Positions 52,349 to 60,511 are shown, counted from the first letter of the stretch. The stretch: DNA of 64,000 nt from Viridibacterium sp035456105 (GCA_035456105.1 DATIDV010000030.1:40814-104813); one strand, 5' to 3'. Translations and numbers: made by a program. The notes: generated from the sequence alone by a model not told the origin.

Positions 52349-52969
52349 TCAGAAAGCGAATTGCCCTTCGGCAACGAGCTGATCGAGTGGCAGACGGTCA
52401 GTGGGCTTCTCCGCTTCGCGGAAAGATTCATGCAGGCTGTCAGCCGATGCCGGCTTGCCGATGGCGACGACGACTTCCACGCGATAGTTTGCTGGCACGG
52501 CCAGCACGCGCTGCGCAGCTTCCACGTCGAAGCCGCCCATGGCTCGCGTGCTCCAGCCGAGCAGGCTGGCCTGGTGCGCGAAGGCCGACCAGGCTGCGCC
52601 CGTGTCGAAGGAGTGCGAGCGATGCGGGCGCAGACCCTCAGGCGTGTTGCGTTCGGTGGCTGAAACGAACACCACCAGCGCAGAGGCCTGCGCCGCCCAC
52701 AGCCGGTTGCGTTCGTTGAGCAAGCCAAGGAAATCAGCCCAGCGTGAGCTGTTGCGTTTGGCATAGATGAATCGCCACGGCTGTGTGTTGCTGCCTGATG
52801 GCGCCCAGCGTGCCGCTTCGAAAGCGGTGAACAGCACGCGATCCGGAATCTCTTCACCAGTGAGCGCGCGCTGCGACCAGCGTGACAGGAAGAGCGGGGC
52901 GATTTCGTAGGCGGGTGTGCGGGCGTTTGATGGTGCGTTCGGGGGGCTGGTGGTCGTAACTACAGTCAT
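52349..52969 (-). CDS. Nitroreductase-family FMN oxidoreductase
   Basis: 206 aa from ATG 52969. Fold signatures: LSRWSQRALTGEEIPDRVLF at the N-terminus, EAARWAPSGSNTQPWRFIYA (FMN-binding R and SxxNxQPW), and GWSTRAMGGFDVEAA. First gene of the operon nitroreductase - flavoprotein 2 - ferredoxin 2. It may regenerate reduced flavin for the flavoprotein or act on a nitro/quinone substrate; not decidable. Confidence 0.85.
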   Translation of the reverse strand: MTVVTTTSPPNAPSNARTPAYEIAPLFLSRWSQRALTGEEIPDRVLFTAFEAARWAPSGSNTQPWRFIYAKRNSSRWADFLGLLNERNRLWAAQASALVVFVSATERNTPEGLRPHRSHSFDTGAAWSAFAHQASLLGWSTRAMGGFDVEAAQRVLAVPANYRVEVVVAIGKPASADSLHESFREAEKPTDRLPLDQLVAEGQFAF

Positions 52970-53076
52970 GGTGGCGAAGGCTTTCTGTACGGTGCGCGGG
53001 GGGGCATTCACGGAGCGAAGCATCTGCCGTGCGTAGGTCTTGAATGCATGGGAGCTGCGGCATGAAGCAGACACTT

Positions 53077-53092
53077 AGCAGTTCCTGTGCCA
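53077..53092 (-). promoter_or_regulatory. Predicted sigma-54 promoter of the nitroreductase operon
   Basis: Minus strand TGGCACAGGAACTGCT: -24 TGGCAC matches the consensus exactly, -12 CTGCT one mismatch, GG-GC spacing 10. It lies 108 bases before the nitroreductase ATG and differs from the module 1 promoter at only three positions. Confidence 0.78.
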
Positions 53093-53455
53093 TCGAAAAT
53101 TGATGCAGAAGTTGGTGCCGCATGTGCTGAGCTTGAGAGCTGCCGAGGCCGGCCTCATGTCAAGGGGTGACAGCATTAACCGTGCTTTGCGCACGTCTTG
53201 AGATCTGATGGCATGCCGCGCAGTGCGGGGTGAGGCAGGGCTGTTGATGCGGGAGCGTTGATTACGGTGTGCGCAAAAAGAAACATGTCGGAGATGCTGA
53301 TGGTGAAAAACAATCAGACATGTCGCGCTTGTTCGTCACCGTCGCTTTGCGAACACCTTGATGACCTATCTCTTCAATCCGCAAGGTCGAGTGCTGGCGC
53401 CGGTTTGCTGAGGGGTGTGTGCGGGCATGACGGATCGCGAAGGCCTTACACGAAC

Positions 53456-53471
53456 TGGCATGGAAGCTGCG
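53456..53471 (+). promoter_or_regulatory. Possible sigma-54 promoter of the thioredoxin-fold gene
   Basis: TGGCATGGAAGCTGCG on the plus strand with 10-bp GG-GC spacing, 89 bases before the ATG at 53560. Weaker than the minus-strand sites because the last -12 base is G. Confidence 0.5.
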
Positions 53472-53559
53472 CAGTCGACGCGCGCTCGCGCAACAGCAAG
53501 TGCGCGGTGTCTTGCGAGATGTTTACGCAGATTTCACCCACCAACATACGGAGTCTCAA

Positions 53560-54156
53560 ATGCCACAGACCCTTTCCCGCCAGATTCAACTCGGTGCCAC
53601 AGCGCCAGCGTTCCGCCTGCCTGAGCCACGCAGCGGCAAGGAAGTATCTTTCGCCGACTTTGCCGGCAAGCCCGTGCTGGTCGCCTTCATCTCCAACGTC
53701 TGCCCGTCGGTGAAGCTGATCGCCAAACAGTTCAACCAGTTCGCCAAGGACTACGCAGGTCGCCTGCAGGTGATCGGCATCAACTCCAATGCTGCTGAAA
53801 TCAAGGCAGGCGAAACCAGTGAAGGTGTGGCTGACGAAGCACGTGCACAAGGCTATGTGTTTCCGTACCTGCGCGACGAAAGCCAGCAGGTCGCAGAGGC
53901 CTACGATGCCGCCTGCACGCCGGACTTCTTCCTCTATGACGCGCAGGGCAAGCTGTTCTATCACGGCCAGTTCGACGACGCACGCCCGAACAATGGCGTC
54001 GAGCCAACAGGCGCTGATCTGCGCGCAGCGGTCGACGCTGTACTGGCTGGCCAGGCGGCACCGGCAACGCAGAAACAAGCCATCGGCTGCAACATCAAGT
54101 GGCGCGACGGGGACGACCATGGGGTGCGTCAAGCGGCGCAGGCTGTTGCGGCTTGA
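53560..54156 (+). CDS. Thioredoxin-fold (AhpC/TSA-redoxin) protein
   Basis: 198 aa from ATG 53560, preceded by ACGGAGTCTCAA. Thioredoxin-like core GATAPAFRLPEPRSG, VLVAFISNVCPSVKLIAKQF (single cysteine plus no CxxC), VIGINSNAAE, YDAACTPDFFLYDAQGKLFY. This is the redoxin-domain type seen as stand-alone thiol-peroxidase-like proteins. Placed between two oxidoreductase operons, it may protect from peroxide made by the flavoproteins. Confidence 0.8.
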   Translation: MPQTLSRQIQLGATAPAFRLPEPRSGKEVSFADFAGKPVLVAFISNVCPSVKLIAKQFNQFAKDYAGRLQVIGINSNAAEIKAGETSEGVADEARAQGYVFPYLRDESQQVAEAYDAACTPDFFLYDAQGKLFYHGQFDDARPNNGVEPTGADLRAAVDAVLAGQAAPATQKQAIGCNIKWRDGDDHGVRQAAQAVAA

Positions 54157-54172
54157 GCAGATTCATGAAATG

Positions 54173-54204
54173 AAAAAGCCGTTCCCGAGGGAACGGCTTT
54201 TTTT
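54173..54204 (+). terminator. Terminator of the thioredoxin-fold gene
   Basis: AAAAAGCCGTTCCC-GA-GGGAACGGCTTTTTTT, a near-perfect hairpin with long T-run, 17 bases past the stop codon. Confidence 0.92.
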
Positions 54205-54262
54205 CTGGCTTGCGGTTTCTGAAGAGACAGGTCGCGATGATGGAGTGACGCGCCTCTTAGCC

Positions 54263-54405
54263 GTTCCCTCCCCCCGAGGGGGAGGGTGGTGCGTCAGCAC
54301 CGGGAGAGGGGGAGGCGTTCAAAAGCCAACCAGATTCTCTAATCGCGCCACCCTTTCCCCTCTCCCGCCCCTGACGGGGCACCCTCTCCCTAATGGAGAG
54401 GGAAC
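54263..54405. repeat. 143-bp imperfect inverted-repeat element
   Basis: Outer ends GTTCCCTC and GAGGGAAC are inverted repeats; inside, C-rich and G-rich blocks (CCCCCCGAGGGGG, CCCCTGACGGGGC) form more hairpins. It has no coding potential. Similar elements are dispersed in many proteobacterial genomes. It lies between convergent genes. Confidence 0.65.
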
Positions 54406-54427
54406 AGCAAGCGATTGGCGGAGATCG

Positions 54428-55438
54428 TTACTTCTTCGCCTGCGCCGCAGGCAATGTTGAATACACAGCTTCGATCGGAGCCTTCTCAACCCACTTCGCA
54501 TAATCCACCGAGCCCTTGAGCAAACCAGCCTCGCTCATGAACTCCTCCTCGGCCTTCAACGAAGCGATGGCTTCATCCGTCAGGCGCGGTTCCTGGTGGA
54601 AACGCCCATCCTTGAAGTTGTCGCGCACGACCTTCTCCGATGACTTTGTGCCGACCGTATAGAGCTTGACCGTTTCGTCGTAGTTGGCATCGGCCCAGGC
54701 GGAGATCTGCTGGTCGACCTTGAGCAGGCGGCGCACGATGTCGGGGTACTTCTTGACGAAGTCGCCGTTGGCCGAGATCACGTTTGGTGTCGCCCACTCA
54801 GGATGGGTGCCGGTGTCGAGCAGGACACGCGCCGCGCCTTTCTCGAGCAGTACGGCGGCGACGTTGTCGGTCTCGACGATGGCGTCGATGTCACCGCGTA
54901 CGAGCGCCGGGCCGGAGGCTTCGAAAGGCATGTTCAGCGACTCGATGTCCTTGGTCGACAGGCCGACCGATTTGAGCGCCTTGCTCAGCGATGAATGACG
55001 CACCGTGCCAGCGAGATAGGCGACTTTCTTGCCCTTCAGGTCCTTGACGGTCTTCAATGGCGAGTTGACCGGCACGATGATGAAGGAGCCGCTGCTACGC
55101 ACGAAGCTCGACACGCCGATGAGTTTCACATTGGCTTTCGATGCGGCAACGCGCAGGGCCGGGTTGCTGCCGGTGTAAGTCACATCGAGTGCGCCTGTCG
55201 CCAGCGCCGTGGTGGCCTCGGAGCCGCCGCCGGTGAAGGACACGAGATTGATCTTGATGCCGTCCTTGGCGAACTCCTTGTCGAACCAGCCTTGCTGCTG
55301 TGCGAGGATGAACTTCAGATGCCCGGGCGCAGTGCTGCCGATGGTGATGACAGATGGTTTTTCCTGCGCCTGTGCGGCCGGTCCGCTGAGGGCGGCGAGC
55401 AGGGCGAGGGTTGCGAGACTGAATTTACGTAGAAGCAT
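54428..55438 (-). CDS. SsuA-type substrate-binding protein
   Basis: 336 aa. Signal peptide ends SGPAAQAQE. Periplasmic-binding fold of the aliphatic sulfonate group: VITIGSTAPGHLKFILAQQQ, NLVSFTGGGSEATTALATGA, DVTYTGSNPALRVA and the domain hinge LKGKKVAYLAGTVRHSSLSKAL. It follows its permease (81 bases) and ATPase genes in one direction. The GSEATTALATGALDVTYTG stretch is characteristic of SsuA relatives; ligand is inferred to be a sulfonate or similar acid. Confidence 0.87.
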   Translation of the reverse strand: MLLRKFSLATLALLAALSGPAAQAQEKPSVITIGSTAPGHLKFILAQQQGWFDKEFAKDGIKINLVSFTGGGSEATTALATGALDVTYTGSNPALRVAASKANVKLIGVSSFVRSSGSFIIVPVNSPLKTVKDLKGKKVAYLAGTVRHSSLSKALKSVGLSTKDIESLNMPFEASGPALVRGDIDAIVETDNVAAVLLEKGAARVLLDTGTHPEWATPNVISANGDFVKKYPDIVRRLLKVDQQISAWADANYDETVKLYTVGTKSSEKVVRDNFKDGRFHQEPRLTDEAIASLKAEEEFMSEAGLLKGSVDYAKWVEKAPIEAVYSTLPAAQAKK

Positions 55439-55473
55439 GATTTTCCTGTCGGTCGGATAAGAGAGAAAATATT

Positions 55474-55501
55474 CGTCATCCCGGCTTGCGCCGGGATGAC
55501 G
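55474..55501. repeat. Copy of the CGTCATCCCGGC palindromic repeat
   Basis: CGTCATCCCGGC-TTGC-GCCGGGATGACG, a perfect short hairpin between the permease stop codon and the substrate-binding protein start. Its position inside the operon may weaken or stabilise the downstream message. Confidence 0.8.
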
Positions 55502-55519
55502 ATAGGTTTCGGGTGATGC

Positions 55520-56407
55520 CTAGAACCCCGTGTTGGACTGGCTCTTCCAGCTCGTGGCGCGCTTCTCGAACCACACCAGCAGGTAATTGATGGCAAGGCC
55601 CATCAATGTCAGCGTGAGGATGCCGGCGTACATGTCGGCGGTTTGCATCATCAGTTGCGAGTTCTGGATGAGATAGCCGAGGCCCGATTTCGCGGCGAGC
55701 ATCTCTGCGCCGATGACAGCCACGACCGACGACTTCACGCCGAGTCGCGCACCCGCGACGATGGAGGGGATGCTGGCGGGCAGGATGACCTTGCGGAACA
55801 TGTCCAGGTCTGAAGTGCCCATCGAGCGCGCGGCCTTGACGAGCAGCGGGTCCACCGCCTTGACGCCTGTGATCGTGTTGATCAGCAGGAAGAAGACAGA
55901 TGCATAGAAGGTGATCGCGATTTTCGATGCTTCGCCGATGCCCAGCAGCAGGATGAACACGGGCAGCAGCGCGAACTGCGAGGTATTGCGCAAGGTTTGC
56001 ACCAGCAAGTCGGCGCATTTCTCGAAGCGGCTGTAACGCCCCATCAGGAATCCAAGCGGGATGGCGACGACGACGGCGAGCGCGAAGCCGGCCGCGGCGC
56101 GTTGCAGGCTGGCGAGGATGTGCGTGCCGAGCGTGCCCGCTACAGCGAGGTCACGCAGCGCCACCAGCACTTCGGAGAATGGCGGGAAGAAGATCGCGTT
56201 GAGCCAGCCGAGCCGTGGCGCGATTTCCCACAGCACGAGAAACGCAGCGATCAGCGGCAGGCCGAGGTAGAGACTGCTCAGGTCGGCACGCGGCTTCTTG
56301 CGCACGACGCTGCCGGGAATATGGCTTGAGTGGTTGGACGGATTCGCGCTGGTGAACAGCGTGTTGAAGCCGGTGATGTGGCCGAGCTTGTCGGTGAGGT
56401 ATGCCAT
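55520..56407 (-). CDS. ABC transporter permease, SsuC type
   Basis: 295 aa. Six membrane segments from about residue 45; contact loop KAARSMGTSDLDMFRKVILP. A 40-residue hydrophilic N-terminal extension (ITGFNTLFTSANPSNHSSHI) is longer than usual. Partner of the ATPase 24 bases upstream. Confidence 0.88.
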   Translation of the reverse strand: MAYLTDKLGHITGFNTLFTSANPSNHSSHIPGSVVRKKPRADLSSLYLGLPLIAAFLVLWEIAPRLGWLNAIFFPPFSEVLVALRDLAVAGTLGTHILASLQRAAAGFALAVVVAIPLGFLMGRYSRFEKCADLLVQTLRNTSQFALLPVFILLLGIGEASKIAITFYASVFFLLINTITGVKAVDPLLVKAARSMGTSDLDMFRKVILPASIPSIVAGARLGVKSSVVAVIGAEMLAAKSGLGYLIQNSQLMMQTADMYAGILTLTLMGLAINYLLVWFEKRATSWKSQSNTGF

Positions 56408-56431
56408 GGGGTGTCCTTGCCTGTCTCTTGA

Positions 56432-57268
56432 TCAGCTGTTGAAGGCAGGCGACAGCGCCCAGTCCTTCTGCGCCTTGTTCACCTCGTCACGCAGGGCTTC
56501 CCATACGCGCTGACGATGTGCGTTGAATTCGATGCTGGAGCGGATGTCGCCGTCGCGCGGGCGCGGCAGGTCGATGTCGATGATTTCCTTGACCGTGCCG
56601 GGGCGTGCCGTCATCACGACGACGCGGTCGGCGAGATAGATCGCTTCGTCGATGGAGTGCGTCACAAAGATCACGGTGGTGTCGATCTCGGCCCAGATCT
56701 TCAACAGCTCGCTCTGCAGGATCTCACGCGTCTGCGCATCCAGCGCGGCGAAGGGCTCGTCCATCAGCAGCACTTCGGGATTGCTGGCCAGCGCCCGTGC
56801 AATCGCCACGCGTTGCTGCATGCCACCAGAGAGCTGCCCGGGGAAGCGGTCCTCGAAATCACGCAGGCCGAACAAGGAAAGGAAGCGCCGTGCACGCTCC
56901 GTCCGCTCGCGCTTCGGCACACCGCGCACTTCGAGGCCGTACTCGACGTTGGAGAGCGCACTGCGCCAGGGGAACAAGGCGTACTGCTGGAAAACGTAAC
57001 TCGTATTCGGATCGGGCTTGCTGATCTTCTCGCCGTCGAGATGGACGACGCCACCAGAGGCTTGCGTCAGCCCTCCGATGATGTCGAGCAGTACCGATTT
57101 GCCGCTACCACTCGGGCCCACCAGCGTGATGAACTCACCTTTGCGGATGTTCAGGTCAACGCCATTGAGGACGGTCAGTTCGCTCGTCTCGCGGCCTTCC
57201 TCAGTGACGTATTGTCCTGGTTTGAGCTGAAAGGTTTTTCTGACATCACTGACAACGATTCTTTCCAT
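56432..57268 (-). CDS. ABC transporter ATPase, SsuB type
   Basis: 278 aa from ATG 57268, preceded by AAGGAAAGAAG; the frame runs to 57352. Walker A VGPSGSGKSV, signature LSGGMQQRVAIARAL, Walker B VLLMDEPFAALDAQTRE, H-loop VTHSIDEAIYL. First gene of ABC operon 2. The promoter candidate is at 57394-57409. Confidence 0.9.
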   Translation of the reverse strand: MERIVVSDVRKTFQLKPGQYVTEEGRETSELTVLNGVDLNIRKGEFITLVGPSGSGKSVLLDIIGGLTQASGGVVHLDGEKISKPDPNTSYVFQQYALFPWRSALSNVEYGLEVRGVPKRERTERARRFLSLFGLRDFEDRFPGQLSGGMQQRVAIARALASNPEVLLMDEPFAALDAQTREILQSELLKIWAEIDTTVIFVTHSIDEAIYLADRVVVMTARPGTVKEIIDIDLPRPRDGDIRSSIEFNAHRQRVWEALRDEVNKAQKDWALSPAFNS

Positions 57269-57846
57269 CTTCTTTCCTTGGGTGGACTTCGTCGTGGGTG
57301 TTCTGACTTGGTCCGCGTGGTTCGTGAAATGCATTGCATATTTTCTGCACAAGCGGTTTTTACGGCGGCATTGCTTGCGCTGACCATGGCTTCAGCATGA
57401 TCCATGCCACTGAAGCTGCGACGGAAACAGATGGTTGCCAATGGCATATGTGGATATTCGACGCGCTTGTGGCGTTGGCCTCGCGGCCTCGACAAGACCA
57501 GGTTCTGATGTGGCCATGAGCGTCATCGCGCAGGGGTGTGTGGTCAAAAATGAGCACGATCAAAATCAGGCTGTTTGATATGCAGCATCTTCCGCTCGGT
57601 GCGTTGCATTTGGCGCAGTGATCACGAGGTGGTGCTGCGGCAAAGCGTCGCTCTGTCGCGATGACGGCACTTCAGTACGGTTTGCTGCTGCGTCTGCAAC
57701 AGTTTCATGTCGGGTGGCTTGTGGAGAGACAAGGCCGTGCTGGAAGAACCGACGGGGCATGGACTTTGCATAAGCGGTTCATCGGCCATGGCACGTCTAC
57801 GTGTTGGCATGGCAATGAATGGCGTAGCCAGAGGAGAATTGCTTTC
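57269..57846. other. Divergent intergenic region ABC operon 2 / sigma-54-type regulator
   Basis: 578 bases. Holds the promoter candidate at 57394-57409. The frame of the regulator extends back to 57661, but that part looks non-coding and the strong site AGGAGAATTGCTTTC favours 57847. The regulator's own promoter is not clear. Confidence 0.5.
57394..57409 (-). promoter_or_regulatory. Predicted sigma-54 promoter of ABC operon 2
   Basis: Minus strand TGGCATGGATCATGCT: 10-bp GG-GC spacing, -24 TGGCAT, -12 ATGCT. It leaves a leader of about 115 bases. Confidence 0.62.
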
Positions 57847-58950
57847 ATGATTGATTCCCTGCGTGATCCCGAATCGCGCTCGCGTGATGCGGCGAAGATT
57901 GGCCCGCAACGCACGGGCCCTGCGCTGGTCGGTCGCGCTCACGCGCTGATTTTTGACAGCCCGCATTACGCGCAGCTGCGGTCTTATGCCGAACGGCTGG
58001 CACGCAGCGATGTGCCGGTGCTGATCATCGGCGAACTGGGCTCGGGCAAGCTATTGCTGTCGCAATACCTGCATTACATGAGCGAACGACGTGGTGCATT
58101 CGTGGCCTTGAGCTGCAAGGCCATGGACGATGCGCAGATCGAAGCGGAGCTGTTCGGCAGCGACGAGCCTGAGTTGAATGGCACGCGCTCGCACGGATGC
58201 TTCGATGCGGCGGCGGGTGGCACGCTGTTCCTCGACGAGATCGAAGAGCTCTCAGCAAACGCCCAGGCACGGCTGCTGCGCGTGTTGCAGGAGAGGCAGA
58301 TCCTGCGTCAGGCCGGGCGCGTGACGACGGATGTCGATGTACGCCTCATCGTTGCGGCTGGCGCTGATCTCGGCCCTGCGGTGGAGTCTGGCGCGTTCCG
58401 CTCCGAGCTGTTCTATCACCTGAACATTGCACCCGTGCCGCTATTGCCGATCCGTGCGCGCACCGACGACATCATGCCGATCGCACGTTACTTCGCGGGT
58501 GTGTATGGCCCGAAGCTCGGTCACTCGTTGGCGAGCATCACGGTCGAGGCGGAAGCATTGCTGCACGCGCATCCATGGAGCGGCAATATCCGCGAGCTGG
58601 AGAACGTCATTCACTATGCATTGATCGTCAGCCGTGATGGCGTCATCGACGCCGACGATCTGCGTCTGCTGCAATCTGGCGTGGAGCGGCGGCCCGCGCC
58701 GCTGGCCAACGGCGAGGCCACGGCCGAAGTCATCGTGAATTCACTGCGCGTGTTGTTCAGGCGCCTGCTGGTGCTGGAGCAGCCAGATCTCAACGCGCTG
58801 GTGGAGCGTATTCTCGTCACCACGGCGTATGAGCATTTCAATGGCAATCAGGTGCAGGCTGCGCGTGGCCTATCGGTGTCGCGCAATGTCGTGCGCACCT
58901 TGTTGAAACGTGTGGGTCTTATCAGCGAACGCGTAACGGAAGACGATTGA
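57847..58950 (+). CDS. Atypical sigma-54-type AAA+ regulator without GAFTGA loop
   Basis: 367 aa from ATG 57847. No receiver or GAF domain: a short N-terminus leads into the AAA+ domain (Walker A GELGSGKLLLSQ, Walker B GGTLFLDEIEEL, sensor and arginine-finger region FRSELFYHLN) and a C-terminal Fis-type helix-turn-helix (NQVQAARGLSVSRNVVRTLL). Between ELFG and GCFDAA, where activators such as PilR in this window carry GAFTGA, it reads SDEPELNGTRSH, two residues shorter and without the sigma-54-contacting loop. The helix-turn-helix looks intact. It resembles sulfur-starvation regulators such as SfnR in lacking an input domain. Divergent from ABC operon 2, it is the natural candidate to control the block, but the missing loop makes direct sigma-54 activation doubtful. 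Confidence 0.82.
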   Translation: MIDSLRDPESRSRDAAKIGPQRTGPALVGRAHALIFDSPHYAQLRSYAERLARSDVPVLIIGELGSGKLLLSQYLHYMSERRGAFVALSCKAMDDAQIEAELFGSDEPELNGTRSHGCFDAAAGGTLFLDEIEELSANAQARLLRVLQERQILRQAGRVTTDVDVRLIVAAGADLGPAVESGAFRSELFYHLNIAPVPLLPIRARTDDIMPIARYFAGVYGPKLGHSLASITVEAEALLHAHPWSGNIRELENVIHYALIVSRDGVIDADDLRLLQSGVERRPAPLANGEATAEVIVNSLRVLFRRLLVLEQPDLNALVERILVTTAYEHFNGNQVQAARGLSVSRNVVRTLLKRVGLISERVTEDD

Positions 58951-58976
58951 GTTTTCAGATGTGATCACGCCATGAA

Positions 58977-59002
58977 AAACGGGGCCTTGAAAGGCCCCGT
59001 TG
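58977..59002. terminator. Terminator between regulator and gltL
   Basis: AACGGGGCC-TTGAAA-GGCCCCGTT, a perfect 9-bp stem between convergent genes. T-runs are weak on both sides (GTTGCG and GTTTTTCATG on the minus strand), so it serves mainly the minus-strand gltL. Confidence 0.75.
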
Positions 59003-59034
59003 CGCGTGCTGGAGTACTCCGTTCAGTCACCGTC

Positions 59035-59763
59035 TCAGTGATGCAGGATCTTTGACAGGAACTGCTGCGCTCGTTCCGAGCGTGGCTGGCCGAAAAATTC
59101 TTCCTTGGCGGCATCCTCGACGATCTTGCCCTGGTCCATGAACACCACACGATTGGCGACCTTGCGGGCGAAGCCCATCTCGTGGGTGACGACCATCATG
59201 GTCATGCCTTCGTGTGCCAGCTGCACCATCACGTCGAGCACTTCGTTGATCATTTCCGGGTCGAGCGCCGAGGTCGGTTCGTCAAACAGCATGCAGATCG
59301 GGTCCATCGACAGGGCGCGCGCAATCGCGACACGCTGCTGCTGGCCGCCTGACAGCTCGCCGGGAAACTTGTTGGCGTGCGCCTTGAGGCCCACACGGTC
59401 CAGTAGCTTGAGCCCCTTGTCGCGCGCTTCTTCCTCGCTGCGCCCGAGCACCTTGATCTGGCCGATGGTCAGGTTCTTGATGATGCTCATGTGCGGAAAC
59501 AGTTCGAAATGCTGGAACACCATGCCGACGCGCGAACGCAGTTTCGGTAGATCCGTTTTCGGGTCGTTGATGGCCGTGCCATTGACCGTGATATTGCCGT
59601 GCTGGATCGGTTCAAGGCCGTTGACGCATTTGATCAGGGTAGATTTTCCTGAGCCTGACGGACCGCATACCACGACCACCTCGCCCTTGCCGACGGAGGT
59701 CGTGCAGTCAGTGAGAACCTGGAAGCTGCCATACCACTTCGAAACCTGGCTGATTTCAATCAT
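59035..59763 (-). CDS. gltL: Glutamate/aspartate ABC transporter ATPase
   Basis: 242 aa from ATG 59763, preceded by GGGAATCCGCA. Walker A CGPSGSGKST, VFQHFELFPHMSI (amino-acid-type Q-loop), signature LSGGQQQRVAIARAL, LFDEPTSALDPEM. Last gene of gltIJKL. Confidence 0.92.
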   Translation of the reverse strand: MIEISQVSKWYGSFQVLTDCTTSVGKGEVVVVCGPSGSGKSTLIKCVNGLEPIQHGNITVNGTAINDPKTDLPKLRSRVGMVFQHFELFPHMSIIKNLTIGQIKVLGRSEEEARDKGLKLLDRVGLKAHANKFPGELSGGQQQRVAIARALSMDPICMLFDEPTSALDPEMINEVLDVMVQLAHEGMTMMVVTHEMGFARKVANRVVFMDQGKIVEDAAKEEFFGQPRSERAQQFLSKILHH

Positions 59764-59837
59764 TGCGGATTCCCGTATGTTTTGATTGTTTGGCAAATCT
59801 ATGGGCAACGAATCACACGAAACAAATCACACGACGA

Positions 59838-60503
59838 TCAGCGAATGATCGCAATGCGTTTGTTAAGGCGCTTCACGAGCATCGACAGCGAGAAGCAGAT
59901 GGCGAAATACAGCAGGGACGAGAACAGATACATCTCGACCGGCCGGTTGTAGTTCTTGCCCGTGATCTCGGCTGCCTTGAGTAGGTCCTTGGCGCCGATG
60001 GCATACACCAGCGAGGTGTCCTGGAACAGGATGATGGTTTGCGTCAGTAGTACCGGCAACATGTTGCGGAAGGCTTGCGGCAGGATGACATGGCCCATGG
60101 TCTGCCAGTAGCTCATGCCGATCGCGTAGCCTGCGTTGACCTGACCCTTCGAGACGCTCTGGATGCCGGCACGCATGATTTCTGCATAGAACGCGGCTTC
60201 AAACAGCGTGAAGGTGATCATCGCCGACTTCTCTGCGCCCATCGGGGTGCCGACGAAAATCGGGATCAGGAAGAAGAACCAGAGAATCACCATCAGCAAC
60301 GGAATGGAGCGCAGCGTATTCACGTAAAACGTCGCAATGGTGGCAAGGACCAGGCCGCCAGAAAGCCGTGCCAGCGCCAGAAGGGTGCCGAGGAGAATGC
60401 CGCCCGTCATGGCGGTCAGCGTCAGTTTCAGGCTGTAAAGCAGACCTGTCCAGATGAAGGGCAGGCTCAGAGGGATGACGCTGAAGTCGAGTGTGCTGAA
60501 CAT
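59838..60503 (-). CDS. gltK: Glutamate/aspartate ABC transporter permease GltK
   Basis: 221 aa, five membrane segments, amino-acid permease motif TLFEAAFYAEIMRAGIQSVS and KGQVNAGYAIGMSYWQTM. TAGGAG precedes the ATG. 8 bases after gltJ. Confidence 0.92.
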   Translation of the reverse strand: MFSTLDFSVIPLSLPFIWTGLLYSLKLTLTAMTGGILLGTLLALARLSGGLVLATIATFYVNTLRSIPLLMVILWFFFLIPIFVGTPMGAEKSAMITFTLFEAAFYAEIMRAGIQSVSKGQVNAGYAIGMSYWQTMGHVILPQAFRNMLPVLLTQTIILFQDTSLVYAIGAKDLLKAAEITGKNYNRPVEMYLFSSLLYFAICFSLSMLVKRLNKRIAIIR

Positions 60504-60511
60504 GGCGGCTC

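Larger units (their letters stand above)
52970..53559. other. Divergent intergenic region nitroreductase / thioredoxin-fold protein
   Basis: 590 bases, the longest gap in the window. It carries the sigma-54-type promoters at 53077-53092 (minus) and 53456-53471 (plus), a weaker plus-strand match TGGTGCCGCATGTGCT at 53113-53128, and a direct repeat ACATGTCG at 53283 and 53318. The space could hold upstream activator sites. No gene is supported. Confidence 0.55.

Noticed and set aside
51168..52382. 404-aa plus-strand frame over flavoprotein 2
   Set aside because: Antisense shadow; the minus frame has all the FAD-binding motifs.
53113..53128. Plus-strand sigma-54-like TGGTGCCGCATGTGCT
   Set aside because: Spacing is right, but -24 is TGGTGC and -12 is GTGCT, two important mismatches; the site at 53456 is better placed for the plus-strand gene.
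54263..54405. CRISPR array suspicion from repeated C/G blocks
   Set aside because: The blocks are inverted, not direct, repeats of unequal length with no regular spacers. No CRISPR array or cas gene is seen anywhere in the window.
57661..57846. Upstream 62-residue extension of the sigma-54-type regulator
   Set aside because: No domain, odd composition, and the ribosome binding site AGGAG is positioned for the ATG at 57847.
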